NCBI GenBank assembly: GCA_001566295.1 | Contig: KQ964248.1 | Span: forward strand, 868,001-932,000 | Source of the DNA: Microdochium bolleyi | Lineage: Eukaryota; Ascomycota; Sordariomycetes; Xylariales; Microdochiaceae | Direction: 5' to 3' | Length of the DNA stretch: 64,000 bases | Shown: piece after piece, positions 43,652 to 54,715 of the stretch | How the letters are laid out: each line of letters begins with the position of its first letter | Position numbering within the stretch: the first letter of the stretch is position 1 | Notes under the pieces: model-generated | Databases searched by the model: none | Seen by the model: only the letters and a program-made list of their open reading frames with translations | What the model was told of the DNA's origin: nothing | Made by a program: the position numbers and the translations under genes

Positions 43652-45124
43652 TCACCACCACTTCTCACAGAGCACTCTATTCCGCGGCATACCAATGCCG
43701 TCAGGATCCGTGAGCCTGCCGACAAACTCATCCGTCATGCCCGGTACACCGCAAATATAAATCACAGCGGTGTCCCTCCGTAATGCCTCATCCTGGTCCG
43801 TGAGCACCGAGACAATGTCGTCGACTGCGACTCTCCTGCCCGTGAACGGTATCCTCGTGCCTAGAGACGCGGATTCCAGCTCACCTCTGGATATGTCTGC
43901 ATTAGCCGACACCTGAGAGCCAGTCAAGAACAGCCTCAGTCTCCCCTGGACCTCCCCCTTTTCGAATATCCCCACAATGCGCTCGAGAAACAAAATCTCC
44001 TCGGCTCGCCTCTCCCCATCACCCCGCCCGCCGGCAGCGGACGGGTCTCTGACCGAGTAGAAGAACTCAACCTGGAACGAATGCTGCTCTCGCCCGCGCC
44101 CTTCCTCGGCGAGATAGCTCAGCATGCTCATCAGGGGGTTCACCCCGACGCCGCCCGCGACGAAGACCACCTTCTTCAGCCCCGTCGTGTCGATGCCTGG
44201 TGGTGGCCATACGAAACTTCCTCCGATCCGGACCTTTATCTCCTGGCCGATCACGGAGGACGACGGCGACTTGCTTTTGTTGTCCCCGTTGTCGTTCTCG
44301 TGGTCTTGCCACAGCCACGCAGCGGGCGGGTTACCGGGTGACCTCTGCACAGCGAGCTCGAGATATCCCCTACCATCCTCGCGGTCCCCTATCCCCGAGC
44401 CGCTTCGGGGTACTGCTTTTGACGGGGACGAAGTCAGCGTGAAGCCGCCGGCTTTGGCGATGCCGGGGCAGTACACGTCGAGCCACTGTCCTGGGCGGAA
44501 CTTTTTTGGGGGGCAAGACAAAAGAACACTGGTTAGCATGGAATCTCCAATGCTCGTCTGAGGTTGGATTCTACCTTGACGGGCTGCGCAGACTGTGGGA
44601 TGGCGAGTCGGAACAGCCGAGTCTGGTCGTTGACGCAATCGATCCTCTGGACCACGACTGGGATCAACGACTAGATATGAAGACCCCGCTATTAGTCAAG
44701 ACCCCTTTAGACACTGCCCCATGAAGGAATCACGGATATTGGGAGACGTGGGAGCAAACTAGCGGCCCGGCCCATAGAACCCGGCTCTGGAACTACAACA
44801 AGGCAAGGCAAAGCAAAGCAAACCGCCAAGCTCGGAAAACGACAACAAGCACGAGTGACACGGCGGCGTAGAATGCATCAAAGAGCTCACCTTCTCCCTC
44901 GGCTCCCCAGCCGTCCTCTCCAGGTGCGGCACACTGACCCCCTTTTCCCCCATCTTGTCGCTCGCCGCAGTTATCCTCAGACCTCGCTGCTGCAGAAGCC
45001 CTCCGAGCACCGCCGATCGCGGGAGACTGCTCCTCACGAGAGTCGCCGGGTTGACAACCGTTTGTGTCCGTGGTGAGTGGGCAGTCAACCTGCTGCCGAG
45101 AAAGGTCATAGGTCTTGTTGCCAT
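43652..45124 (-). CDS. OXNAD1-like FAD/NAD(P)H oxidoreductase
   Basis: Flavoprotein of the ferredoxin-reductase fold, like oxidoreductase NAD-binding domain-containing protein 1, which is mitochondrial in animals; substrate unknown. Exons 44891-45124, 44575-44670 and 43652-44500 give 392 residues. The N-terminus (1-55) is rich in Arg, Ser and Leu with few acids, fitting import into mitochondria. The FAD-binding barrel is marked by FRPGQWLDVYCPG and GGFTLTSSP. The NAD-binding half has VVFVAGGVGVNPLMSML, FFYSVRD and the late IYICGVPGMTDEFV. The C-terminal VLCEKWW is typical, with the terminal aromatic residue stacking on flavin in the family. Intron 1 is 220 nt, the longest in the window. Intron 2 (44501-44574) ends in AAG. 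Confidence 0.85.
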
Positions 45125-45871
45125 GAACGAGCAACGATCGGAATACCTTCACCCTCTTGCGCCCACCAGAACAGAGGGGGCCGAGTGGATGACGTGGAGA
45201 GTAAGCAACGGTGGACTGTTTGTCGGCAAAGACGAGGAAAATGGGCGGGCGTCGCCGAGTCGCAGTGCCTGAAGCAAGAAGGACAGTGATACAGAATGAG
45301 ATAGACTTGGAGATCTCCAGTAAGTGAAGGGGAGGAAAGGTTGGCCTGATGTAGACATTAAACTCTCTCCCTATGTCTCTCCACTTCTCCACAGCCACTA
45401 GATGGAAAGTGTGGAGTTCGGCCCACCCGAGCTTTCCAAGGTTGTCAGAAGAACCTAGCGTCCACTATGTACTGTAAGTTATGGATCGAGACACTGATGC
45501 CGAGCCTTGAGAGAAGGTGCTCTTATGCCGAACTATTTTCTATTGTTTTTTTTTCGTATGCTATGCTTGAAGATAACAATCATTTCTCGGTTTCCTATTG
45601 CTCGAACCAGATAACAATATGTACGCGAACTTGAAGTATCTTGGATCTCCTCCAGTTCCGAAAACTGGCCATGTGTGACGGCTGGGTGTTTGTGACACGC
45701 TGGGTCTCAAGTAAACTGCTGAGAAAAGTGCCGAAAACTTGCATGCACTTGGCAACATTGGCGGGAAAGACTGTGTGTGCAGGCGGAGGACATCGTTTAG
45801 GACGGTAGTGCTTAGAAAAGAGCCATGCATCGAGTCTTCTGAGTATCGACGGTCATGCATATCTCGACAGA
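45125..45871. other. spacer between the CDF gene and the OXNAD1-like gene
   Basis: Promoter of the OXNAD1-like gene and 3' region of the CDF gene. Contains a T-run at about 45545-45553; no gene seen. Confidence 0.5.
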
Positions 45872-47296
45872 TCAGATATCCTTCTTGAAGAAGTGCTCCG
45901 GCTTGTGCGTCGTCTCGTAGTCCACGTGGACGTACGCGCGCTCAATGTCGGGCAGGTTCTCGAGCTTTATCTGCAGCTCCTCGGCGATGTCGTGCGTGCC
46001 GCGCAGTGACTCGTCCGGATTCATGACGATGTCGACCTCGGCGATGAGGCGCGGGCCCGAGTGGTACACGCGGACCGTGTCGATGCCCTGGATGGCGGGC
46101 GAGTGCGTGAGCGAGACGTAGGTGATGAGCTGCTGCATCTCGACGCTGGCGACGACACCGACGAGCAGCAGGAACTCCTGGAACGCGGTGCGCAGCCAGA
46201 TGCAGCTGATGAGCACGGACAGGATGATGGCGCCCATGGGGTCGATCCACCAGACAAGCTTGGAGCCGCCGACCGAGGTGAGGATACCGAAGCCGTTGAT
46301 GAGCAGGTCGTTACGGTGGTCCTGCCAGAGGATGTCAACCTGGCTGTACTTGTCTTTGATGCCCCAGCAGTAGAGGAAGAGGGAGAACTTGGTGACGAAG
46401 GCGATGGCGACAGCGACGACGGCCGGCAGGTGGAAGCCCTTGACCTCGTCGGGGTCGCCACTGTGGGTGGCAAGATCCTGGATGGAAAAGCAGATGAGGA
46501 TGAGCGAAACAGCCGTCATGAGGAAGGAGAAGGTGATGTTGCCGGCCGTCTCCAAGCGAGCCTTGCCGGACGGGAAGCGACCGGGGTCGACCTTCTTGAC
46601 CGCCCGGTTGGCCATGATGAGCATGAGATTGCTGGCAGGGTCGAAGATGGAGTCGGCCATGGTGGTGAAGAGGGAAAGCGAGCCGGACGAGATGGCTCCG
46701 TAGAGCTGCAGGATGGAGAGGATGATGTTGGCGGCGAAGGAGCCGTAGACGGCGATCTTGAAGCGCAGGTGGTCGTCGGCCTGCTCCTGGCGCGCCTCGT
46801 CGCGGTGCTCATCGACACTCTTGAGGAGGCGCTCGATGGTCTCGTTCTGGGTGCGGTAGAAGCCCTCGACCTTCCTGGGGTTGGCCTTCTTGGCCTTGTG
46901 GCCGGTTGGGGACTTTGTGCCGCTGCCGCCGGAGGGTCCGTCGCGCTTCCGCGAGGTGTTTGCTCTGATCTGCTCGAGCTCCGCATCGGTGCGGAAAGCC
47001 GAGGACAGGTTGAAGGGATCGTTGCCGTTGCGCCAGCGCAGCTGCCCGGGCTGCCCCTCGACGTCGGTGGCCTGGGATGGGTGACGCGAAACGGGGTGCT
47101 GGTCGGCATTGTCATCACCAGCCTCGACGGCGGTGCTAACGGCCTTGTCGTTGCGGGGGCCCTCGGGCTCAGCTGGCGGCGGTGGCGGGGAGAAAGGCGT
47201 CCTCATCGAGGAGCGCGCACTGCCAGACCGCTCATGCTCGTGGAGCTGGAAGACATGGGGATGCCTCGTGATGCTGTGGGACAAGTCGGGCTCCAT
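45872..47296 (-). CDS. cation diffusion facilitator, Mn-type
   Basis: Six-helix metal/proton antiporter of the CDF family. One exon, 474 residues. A disordered head (1-145) precedes the membrane domain (about 180-390) and a C-terminal cytoplasmic metal-binding domain (about 395-474, with AYVHVDYETTHKPEH). The metal site in helices 2 and 5 reads DSIFD (Asp215, Asp219) and DHRND (Asp326, Asp330). Zn-transporting members have HxxxD here, whereas DxxxD in both helices marks Mn (and Fe) transporters, so Mn export from the cytosol, probably into Golgi or vacuole, is inferred. The opposite strand is open for over 400 codons, but this is a by-product of GC-rich third positions. Confidence 0.92.
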   Translation of the reverse strand: MEPDLSHSITRHPHVFQLHEHERSGSARSSMRTPFSPPPPPAEPEGPRNDKAVSTAVEAGDDNADQHPVSRHPSQATDVEGQPGQLRWRNGNDPFNLSSAFRTDAELEQIRANTSRKRDGPSGGSGTKSPTGHKAKKANPRKVEGFYRTQNETIERLLKSVDEHRDEARQEQADDHLRFKIAVYGSFAANIILSILQLYGAISSGSLSLFTTMADSIFDPASNLMLIMANRAVKKVDPGRFPSGKARLETAGNITFSFLMTAVSLILICFSIQDLATHSGDPDEVKGFHLPAVVAVAIAFVTKFSLFLYCWGIKDKYSQVDILWQDHRNDLLINGFGILTSVGGSKLVWWIDPMGAIILSVLISCIWLRTAFQEFLLLVGVVASVEMQQLITYVSLTHSPAIQGIDTVRVYHSGPRLIAEVDIVMNPDESLRGTHDIAEELQIKLENLPDIERAYVHVDYETTHKPEHFFKKDI

Positions 47297-48600
47297 TGTG
47301 GTGGCAGGCGAGTGCCGCTTCTACTTGCGGGAGTTTGGTAGTGAAGCTGAGGTACAAAGAGGACCAAGCCGCCGACAGTGTGACAGGAGGAAGAGCGGCC
47401 TGCAAGCCAAGGGTGCAGACAGGAGACGCAATATAATCTTATCCATCTCATCCGGTGAGCTGTGACGGGGCCTCGCATCCTCCCCCGCCCCGAGCTGCAA
47501 GATCAAAGCTACGCCGGTAGTGAGCTTGGCGCTGGGCGATCAGCAGCAGCATTGTGCAAGCTCAACTCCAAGTCTTGTCCTCCCCTGTCCTCGTGCAAGC
47601 TCGAGGCAATAATGGGCGACCCGACGGGACCACTGCCACACCAAATAAACACAGTGGAGGCGGGCCTTTTCTAGCGGGGCCCCCTGCCAGGCAGGTGGAG
47701 AGGGCGCGATGGGGGGCGAATTGCGACGAGATGCCCGCCCACGTGCACCAGAGATCATGCGGGGCCTTGACACGGTACCAGCAGCCCGGGACACTCACAC
47801 AGACGGTAGCATTGTGGTGGACAGGCCAGTGTGCCACCCAAGTCGTCGACTTTCCGGCAAGACATGACGGTCCTTGGAATACCGAGGATCCCGGACAACA
47901 CCCGGTGCAAACGGCCGTGGCGGTCGTCGAAACAAAGTGTGGCTGGCAGTGACATCCCCCGTACCTTAAACCCTGGGAGAACCCTCCGCTCTCTAGCCCA
48001 ATGGCCTGTACCTGCACAACGCCGACCCTGCTGAGCTCAAGCGGGTGGGTGTCTTAGACCTGGGTGCTGCCTGCGCTTAATCACGACCCCGGCGGCTGTT
48101 TTTAACAACTTGAGCCTTTGGCTTCCACGGTGTCGCCCTCAGATCGCACTTGTAAACCCAGTCTTTGGTCTCAGGGACGAGATCGTCAAACGGCATGGAA
48201 TTGTCTCTCAAACATCCACTACGCAATATACTAGGGTTGGGCTGTCCATAGCGCGCTAGACTGCGCAGCGAGGCTGAGCATTGCAAGCACACCATGAGCG
48301 AGTCAATCCACATGAGCTAAACCCATGGGGAACCTCCGCTTCCCGGTACTAGCTCCGGAGAGCTTGAAACAGCAATGATGTAAGTGCTCCGGACTGGAGG
48401 CCTCGATGTCACCTGCGGTCAGTCGGGACTTCTCACAAGAGTGCTCTCACTGAAAGGTAATTGCAGAGCACGTGTAGAAGGCGCACGTCATCTCGTGGCG
48501 GGATCTCCTCTCCTCGATTCGAGATGCCTGGTGCAGAGTAACAATTGATAGAATACCGTCCTCCTGATTATTCCTCCCCTGCCCCCGCCAGAACAGAGAC
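47297..48600. other. 1.3 kb spacer upstream of the CDF gene
   Basis: No gene seen. GC-rich near 47460-47800. Contains TACCTTAAACCCTGGGAG at about 47962-47979, one of the recurrent TACCTT elements. The right part is the 3' region of the GH47 gene. Confidence 0.5.
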
Positions 48601-50621
48601 TCACGAAGCCGGCCACGGCGCATCTGCCCTCCGCAGCGGGTGCGCCTCCGTGTTGAGCACCCACTCGTCCAGGCTGACGACGTCCGGCGTCTCGAACACC
48701 AAGTAAAAGTACTTGAGTGTCTCGGCAAGCCAGAAGGACTCCATCGAGTCCTTCTGTTGCGTCGTCCCCGCCGAGGCTTCTTTTACAAGGACATCCGCGA
48801 TTGACGCCGCCGCAATGTTCGTCCGCGTCGCCGCCTCGACCGCCGCGAACATCGTCCACGCCTTGTCCGCCCAGCTCTGCTCCCCCGTGATGCGGTACAT
48901 GATGAACACTGACTCGATGGCCTCTGGCCGCAGGATATACCGGTGGTCGTCGACATTCACCATGCCCTTGGGGAAGTGACGCTCGTCCAGGATCTTCTGC
49001 AGCTCCTCCCAGTTGGGCTTCTCCCCGGTGTCGTAGCGCGCGGTGCGCCACTGCTTCCATAGCGCGGTGGCCCAGCGGTCCTGGCTCCACGCGCAGTCGT
49101 CGCCCTTCCGCACCTCCTCCCCGCAGGGGATGAAGGCGAACGTCTCCGGCCCCAGGCCCGTGGCCGTGGCGTTGTACGCCCACACGCACCCATCCGTGAG
49201 CTGCGCCGCGATCTCGAGGTCCTCGTGCCGCTCAAACACCTTTGCTGCGAGCCCGACCATCCCGCCCGTGAAGCACGTCAGGTGCTGGGCGTGGTTGTTG
49301 CTTGAGACGTCCGTGTTCCACGCCCCGGGCGCACTGACATGCGCATCCACAAAGAACGAGATGGGGATGTTGTCCGGGTTCGCCGCACGCCGCAGGAGGT
49401 GCCGCTTCGCCACGTCGATGAAGCCCTCGTAAAGCCGGCGCGGCTGCGCGAGCACGCCTCCTAGCAAGAGGTACTGCTTGGGGAAGTACTCGTAGAGCGA
49501 ATCAGACATGCCGCCGAGCGTGTAGTCATGCGACTTGAATCCCATCGGCCACGTCGATGGGTCGACGAACACTGGCCACATGCCGGGAAGCGACGTGTGT
49601 GGTTGGCTCTTCTCAAACTGATCCGAAATGCGCTTCACCGCGTCGTAGTACTGCTGGTCCCCTGTGAGCTGTGTGAGCTTCGTGAGCTCCAGGCTCAGCG
49701 AGCCGACCTCCGCGACTAGGGTTCGTGGGTGTGCGGCCTGGGTCATGCCGCCTGTATACTGTCGCCAGTCCCATCGTGCTACGGGGAGATGTGTTGGCGT
49801 GTCAAACTGCGCAGATCTGTCAGCGTATTGTATATGACACGTTTAAACGTGACGGTGAATGCGATGCATACCGCACACATCACCAGGTCTGCCACCTGGA
49901 CAGCCTTGCGCAGCAAGACAGGGTACTTCTTCCCGCTGAGCTCGTACGCAGCCAGGAACCCGCCCAGGTACCTAATCGTGGTCTCAAAGATGTTGACCAG
50001 CTCCGCCGAGGTCCGCGAGAAGTCGATGCCCTCGCACGCCTTGACGGCCTCCTCGAACTCGTCGGTGAGCCCCATGATCCACAGCGTGTCGAGCGCGTCG
50101 ACCAGCGTCGCCGCCCACCCGCCAAACGGATCCGCCGGCTCACCCGAGACAGGCCCGACCTCGTCGTGCATCCACGCGTGCTTCTTGTACCCGTTCCAGC
50201 TGTGCAGGAAGCTCTCCCGCACAGCGTCGCGCCTAGCCAGCCTCTCCTTCCTCGCCGCGGGCGTCTCCTCCCTCGCAGCAGCCTGGACCCGGGGGACGCT
50301 CCCGGGCAAGGGGAGCTCCGTGGGCAACACGTGCACGGTCTTGACAGGGAACCGCGGGGGCAGCTTCTTCCACTGCTTGATGGCGCGGTATGGCACGTTG
50401 TCCTTGAAGTGGCCCCCCGGCCCCATGAGCGGCGATGCCGCGTTGTCCTCGTCCTCCGGCTCGAGCGACTCGACGCCGTGCTGATTGTACTTTGCCCGGT
50501 ACGTTGGCAGGCCGTTGTCCTCGAACAGCGAGCTGCCGCCGCCGCCCTGCAAGTACCATATCAGAATGGTCGTGAGGAATACTGTGGATGCCAGCAGCGT
50601 GCGGACTTTGCGGAACGCCAT
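48601..50621 (-). CDS. class I alpha-1,2-mannosidase (GH47)
   Basis: Type II membrane glycosidase that trims alpha-1,2-linked mannose from N-glycans in the ER or Golgi. Exons 49872-50621 and 48601-49806 give 651 residues. A short cytoplasmic tail and one membrane anchor (about 7-23, LLASTVFLTTILIWYL) precede a stem with acidic and Pro segments. The GH47 barrel starts near 140 (SFLHSWNGYKKHAWMHDEV) and includes DALDTLWIMGL, the Glu-containing AEVGSLSLEL, and ends with SFWLAETLKYFYLVF and the Ca-binding Thr in NTEAHPL. The intron 49807-49871 falls before FDTPTHLP. The start at MAFRKVRTLL is chosen because an upstream Met would displace the anchor. ER versus Golgi subtype is not resolved. Confidence 0.94.
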
Positions 50622-51660
50622 GCTGGACAGGCAGGCAAGCAGGCAGGCACCTAGGGTGTGAGTAGGGGCGGTGCGTTTGCCTCGCACACTCTGCTTCTCC
50701 CAAATGCACGAGCGAGTCTTTGGTGATGCCAAGCGTTGCAGACTTGGGCGAAATGGCGATACTGGAAAGATTGCTGAATCCCGAACTGGACTCTAGGGAT
50801 GACGTCAAACCGTTGTCCTCGTTGTCCGCGGCTGAGGGAAGACAAGTGCTTTGGGGACCGGAAATGACCGAATAGTATCGAAAGAATGGCGCGTCAAAGA
50901 AAATACAAGGTAACAATGGGTATTCGAGAAGACTGCCTAAAAGCAGCCTCGATTTGCGAAGTCGGGAAACCCATGCACGCCTGCCTCCCTGCGCCTTCGG
51001 TAAAGTGGAGTGCGCTCCGAGCTCGAAATACCTACCTTCAGGTGTCTGGCGCCAAGGAGGAACTCCTGGATTTGTTGGCACATTAGTCAGGCCAGGGGTC
51101 CAATTTAAACCTTGGGAGCAGATCATCGCAATATTCTCTTCTCCGCCATCGGATCATGTATTGCAGAGCTCTAAGGCATGTAGCCTTCAAGATAATGATG
51201 AACGGCACATTGAGTCTTGAGTCCTGACACGGTACTGTGAGACGTTTCCAGCGTGGACAAGTTCGATAAGCATAACCTGCCTGATTCATTTCATGCAGGA
51301 ACGTATAAGCGAGCCGAGTTCTTTGGGCAGTTTATTTCCCGAGCTCAAGTCACTCTCCAGTGAGATCGCCAAGAAAGTGAGGACAGGTGTGGCAGAGTCC
51401 GTGCCACGCAATCGAGGCTTCACGGAAGTTATCAATTCTATTGTCATTTGCAGCATATGAAAATGTCACATCAGCGGACTACAAGCGCTAGCTTTGCATT
51501 TGTTTCTCCGTTTACGCGCCAATGATCATGAAAAATGTGCGACCTCGATACCTGAATTCGCCTTGCAGTCCTCATTCGTGAAGCGCGAGAATGCCAAATC
51601 TTGCTTGGCCGAGAGTGTGGAAATTTGAATTGGATTGCGGGATGTCGACCGGAGCTACAT
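50622..51660. other. spacer between GH47 and calmodulin genes
   Basis: Promoter of the GH47 gene and 3' region of calmodulin; no gene seen. Contains CCTACCTTCAGGT at about 51031-51043, repeated in the spacer near 59968. Confidence 0.5.
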
Positions 51661-52652
51661 CTATTTCTGCATCATGAGCTGGACGAACTCGTTGTCTGAG
51701 AGGCAAAATGGTTAGTCAGGTTACGAGTCGGACGGATTGCTGGCGGCAACGAATACATACAGTCGATACGTCCATCGCCGTCCTGGTCAGCCTCGCGGAT
51801 CATCTCGTCGACCTCGTCGTCGGTCAGCTTCTCGCCAATTGAAGTCATGACGTGGCGGAGCTCGGCGGCCGAGATGAAGCCGTTGTTGTCGCGGTCGAAG
51901 ACCTGCAATCGTATTAGTCCTGTCCAGCAAACATGTGCAAGTTGTGAGGGCATTGAGATTCCTCAGAGAACTCACCTTGAAAGCCTCCCGGATCTCCTCC
52001 TCGGAGTCGGTGTCCTTCATCTTGCGCGCCATCATGGTGAGGAATTCTGTGCGAAGTTTAGCAGGGGTACTAGCCATGGATCAGAATCTGGACAATGGCC
52101 TGTGCTCACCTGGGAAGTCAATGGTGCCGTTGTTGTCGGCGTCGACCTCGTTGATCATGTCCTGCAGCTCAGACTCGGAAGGGTTCTGGCCCAGAGAGCG
52201 CATGACGGTGCCCAGCTCCTTGGTGGTGATTTGTCCTGTCGCGCTCCATATATTAGCTCCATGTTTGACGCGATGGACCATCTTGTAGAGGCAAATCGTG
52301 CCGCGACGCCCAGGGCGCCTCGTCTGCGGAGTTGTCCGTTGCGCGGTCGTCGAGGCCCGGAAGTTGGTGACACTCACCATCGCCATCCTTGTCCTGTAGG
52401 TCGGGCGTGTCAGCAACAGGCACGGTACGCGGAGTCTTCCACAGTGTGGTTGTATTAGAAGCTCGTCACTTACAAAGAGGGAGAAAGCCTCCTTGAACTC
52501 GGAGACTTGCTCTTCAGTCAGAGAGTCGGCCTGCGTGAAGTGGAAGGAAAACACTGTTAGTCTTCATGGTCCCCTGGCTTTGCCATTCGCCCGGGGGGTA
52601 GGGTGTGCGTCGCTGGCGAGGAGCGAAGCAGGAGGTGCGGTTGACGAACCAT
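51661..52652 (-). CDS. cmdA: calmodulin
   Basis: Four-EF-hand calcium sensor that activates calcineurin and CaM kinases. Seven exons: 52650-52652, 52474-52530, 52378-52393, 52110-52235, 51976-52046, 51761-51902 and 51661-51695. They total 149 residues, exactly family length. The sequence starts [20 protein letters not shown], with calcium loops [26 protein letters not shown] and [10 protein letters not shown], and ends VQLMMQK. Exon 1 contributes only the ATG, followed by a 119-nt intron (donor GTTCGT, branch GACTAACA); an intron just after the start codon is common in fungal calmodulin genes. Exon 3 is a 16-nt microexon carrying most of the first calcium loop. It is divergent from the complex I subunit gene. 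Confidence 0.96.
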
Positions 52653-53521
52653 TGTGGGTATAGGTTTTATGGTGGGAAGTCGCGATGTTCGAGGATCGCG
52701 ATAGGTGAGAGACTGTCGGTGTCGGGAGTTGTAAACGTAGCGTTGATAGCCCGTGTCCTTGCCGGGTCCAAATCCAGGCAGGACCTCAGAAGAGGGGCTC
52801 CCGCAGCTGTGGCATTTCAGGAGGCAACCTTGGAACCCTGAGCTCCGTCGCCCCTCCTCTCCCGCCTCAAAAGCTGGCTCCCCGAACAATGGAGTGGGGC
52901 GCGCACCCGCTCAGCGGCTGGGAGTGTGTCGTCAGCCTGCAAGTGGTCTCTCCTGCAATGTGCGACACCGGCCAGCACGAGGGCTGGCTCGCATGGGAGG
53001 TCAAGGCTGACTGTTTTGATGTCATCCATGCTTCTCTTCGCAGTCCAGTGGCCAGTCATTCCGGGCCTTGAAATCACATTACAGCCCTCGCTTTCCTCGG
53101 ACTTTCGCAGTGTTTCCTGGGTGTCCAGCTGCAAGGAATGACATGGTCGAGCCAGGCATAGGAAACAGGAAAGCGAGAGTTCAGCAGCATAATCAGTAAT
53201 GCACGAGTTGAGCCATGTTCGGGGTCAACCGTGAAGGATAGCAACAATGATCGTTCGACTTCCATGGATGTCACACAGTCTGAGCACTGCTAAATTGAGC
53301 AGCCGCAAAGGCTGCGGCTCGAAGGGGTGCTGCCACCAGGTGGCGGCAGCTGTGTAGGACGCTCGGCCATCGGCGGCGCTTCACAGTGCTGTGCTCCCAT
53401 GCAGGCTGGCCGCATGTGGAGCAAGGCGACTGATTCAACGTCAACCCGGAGCTTTCCCAATCGTCCAGCAAATCATCAATCGCTTGCCCGGTCTCAAGAA
53501 CACCGCCATCACGCAATTACG
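52653..53521. other. divergent spacer between calmodulin and the complex I gene
   Basis: No gene seen; it should hold both promoters. Confidence 0.5.
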
Positions 53522-53979
53522 ATGTCGTCTGGTTTCGGAAACGACGGAGGTAGGAGAGCGCCCCTTCACCAGAACGATTGGCGCTCTGATACTGACACAG
53601 CCACACACCATAGGCCCCGGCCGGTGCTTTCCCTTCTGGCAGGAGGTTCTCGCCTGCTACGTCGTCAACACCTCTGCCGAGGACGATTCCGGCAAGAAGA
53701 AGTGCTCGCCCGTCCTCGAGGATTATTATGAGTGCCTGCACCACAAGAAGGAGGTCCGTGACCCTTGACAGCTGGCCTACCCCCGCCTGTGCAGAACAAC
53801 CACGAGAAGACCGTCAACTGACCGAAGCACTGCAGGCTGCGCGAGTTATGGCCATGCAGGCCGCGTACAGGAAAGCCGAGATTGGAAGCGCCCGAAGCAA
53901 CGCCCCGACCGCTGGACAGATACGGAACCTGGGCTTATTAGACAAGGAGGAGGAGTCCAAGAAGCTGCTTAGCCAATAG
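53522..53979 (+). CDS. complex I 15 kDa-type subunit (NDUFS5 family)
   Basis: Accessory subunit of mitochondrial NADH:ubiquinone oxidoreductase on the intermembrane-space side. Exons 53522-53549, 53614-53753 and 53836-53979 give 103 residues. The protein starts MSSGFGNDGGPGRCFPFWQEV. Four cysteines (RCFPFWQEVLAC and KKCSPVLEDYYEC) form the two CX9C pairs of a CHCH fold, imported by the Mia40 route without a presequence. The second intron (53754-53835, donor GTCCGT) has another AG at 53794, but only the acceptor after ACTGCAG gives the family-like HHKKE-AARVMAMQAAYRKAE join. The start is set by the N-terminal match. Confidence 0.92.
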
Positions 53980-54715
53980 ACCAACGACGACATTCATACC
54001 CTTTCGTTTTGCGCCAATGGCCTCACGGCTCAGCGGACGTCTTGCGCAAACGTGTGTACATATCAGATTGCTGCTTGTGTAGGAGAATGGAACTTCTTCG
54101 AGATCACTGCACACGCAGAGCGGACACTCCAGCGTAGCCACATGCCCTGACCGTAATGTAGGGCTAATACTTGCAGCAGCTGGCAAAGTAGCAGGTCAGT
54201 CATGGCATGGATTTGAAGCTTTCGAAGCACGGAATCTGTGATTCTACTACGAGACGTGGCTCGGCGTGCTACATAGGTTTTTGGTGCGAGAATGGCGCTC
54301 AGATGACTCGCGAAATTACAGACGAACTGTGCAAATTGGCATTGAAGAGCAGGGCTCGAGACATGCAATATCCAGTCCTAGGTGCTGATGAGGTTCATTA
54401 CCCGGAATAATGTTCTCAGGCATGAATCGACGCGACCTCTGCCTGAATCATAATTGACCCAGGCAACGGAGTGATCGCATGTGGGCAAGGCAGGAAGTCG
54501 CGACTCCGACTGGCCAGCTTCTTCCTCAACGGCATTTCGTTTCCGAACAACAACATTTCCACCTTACCAAACCGACATCCCAACGTGCCTTGCAGATGAG
54601 CAAGACAATCGGGTCAAGGTTACCACTCAACACTACCCGCAACCGAGCTTTCGCTTGTTGCAGCTACTTCCGCACGCGAACCATTCTAACCGATGCTTTC
54701 CGTATCACTCCAGAC
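53980..54715. other. spacer before the uncharacterised 54716 gene
   Basis: No gene seen. The frame of the next gene is open back to 54479, so a longer N-terminus (for example from MSKTIGSRLP at about 54599) cannot be excluded. Confidence 0.45.

Noticed and set aside
46061..47341. 426-codon open frame on the plus strand opposite the CDF gene
   Set aside because: It mirrors the CDF coding frame and its composition (Asp/Glu/Gly/Val-rich) is what GC-rich third positions produce on the opposite strand. No domain is visible.
49725..50654. 309-codon open frame opposite the GH47 gene
   Set aside because: Antisense of a clear gene, Arg/Pro-rich, with no domain.
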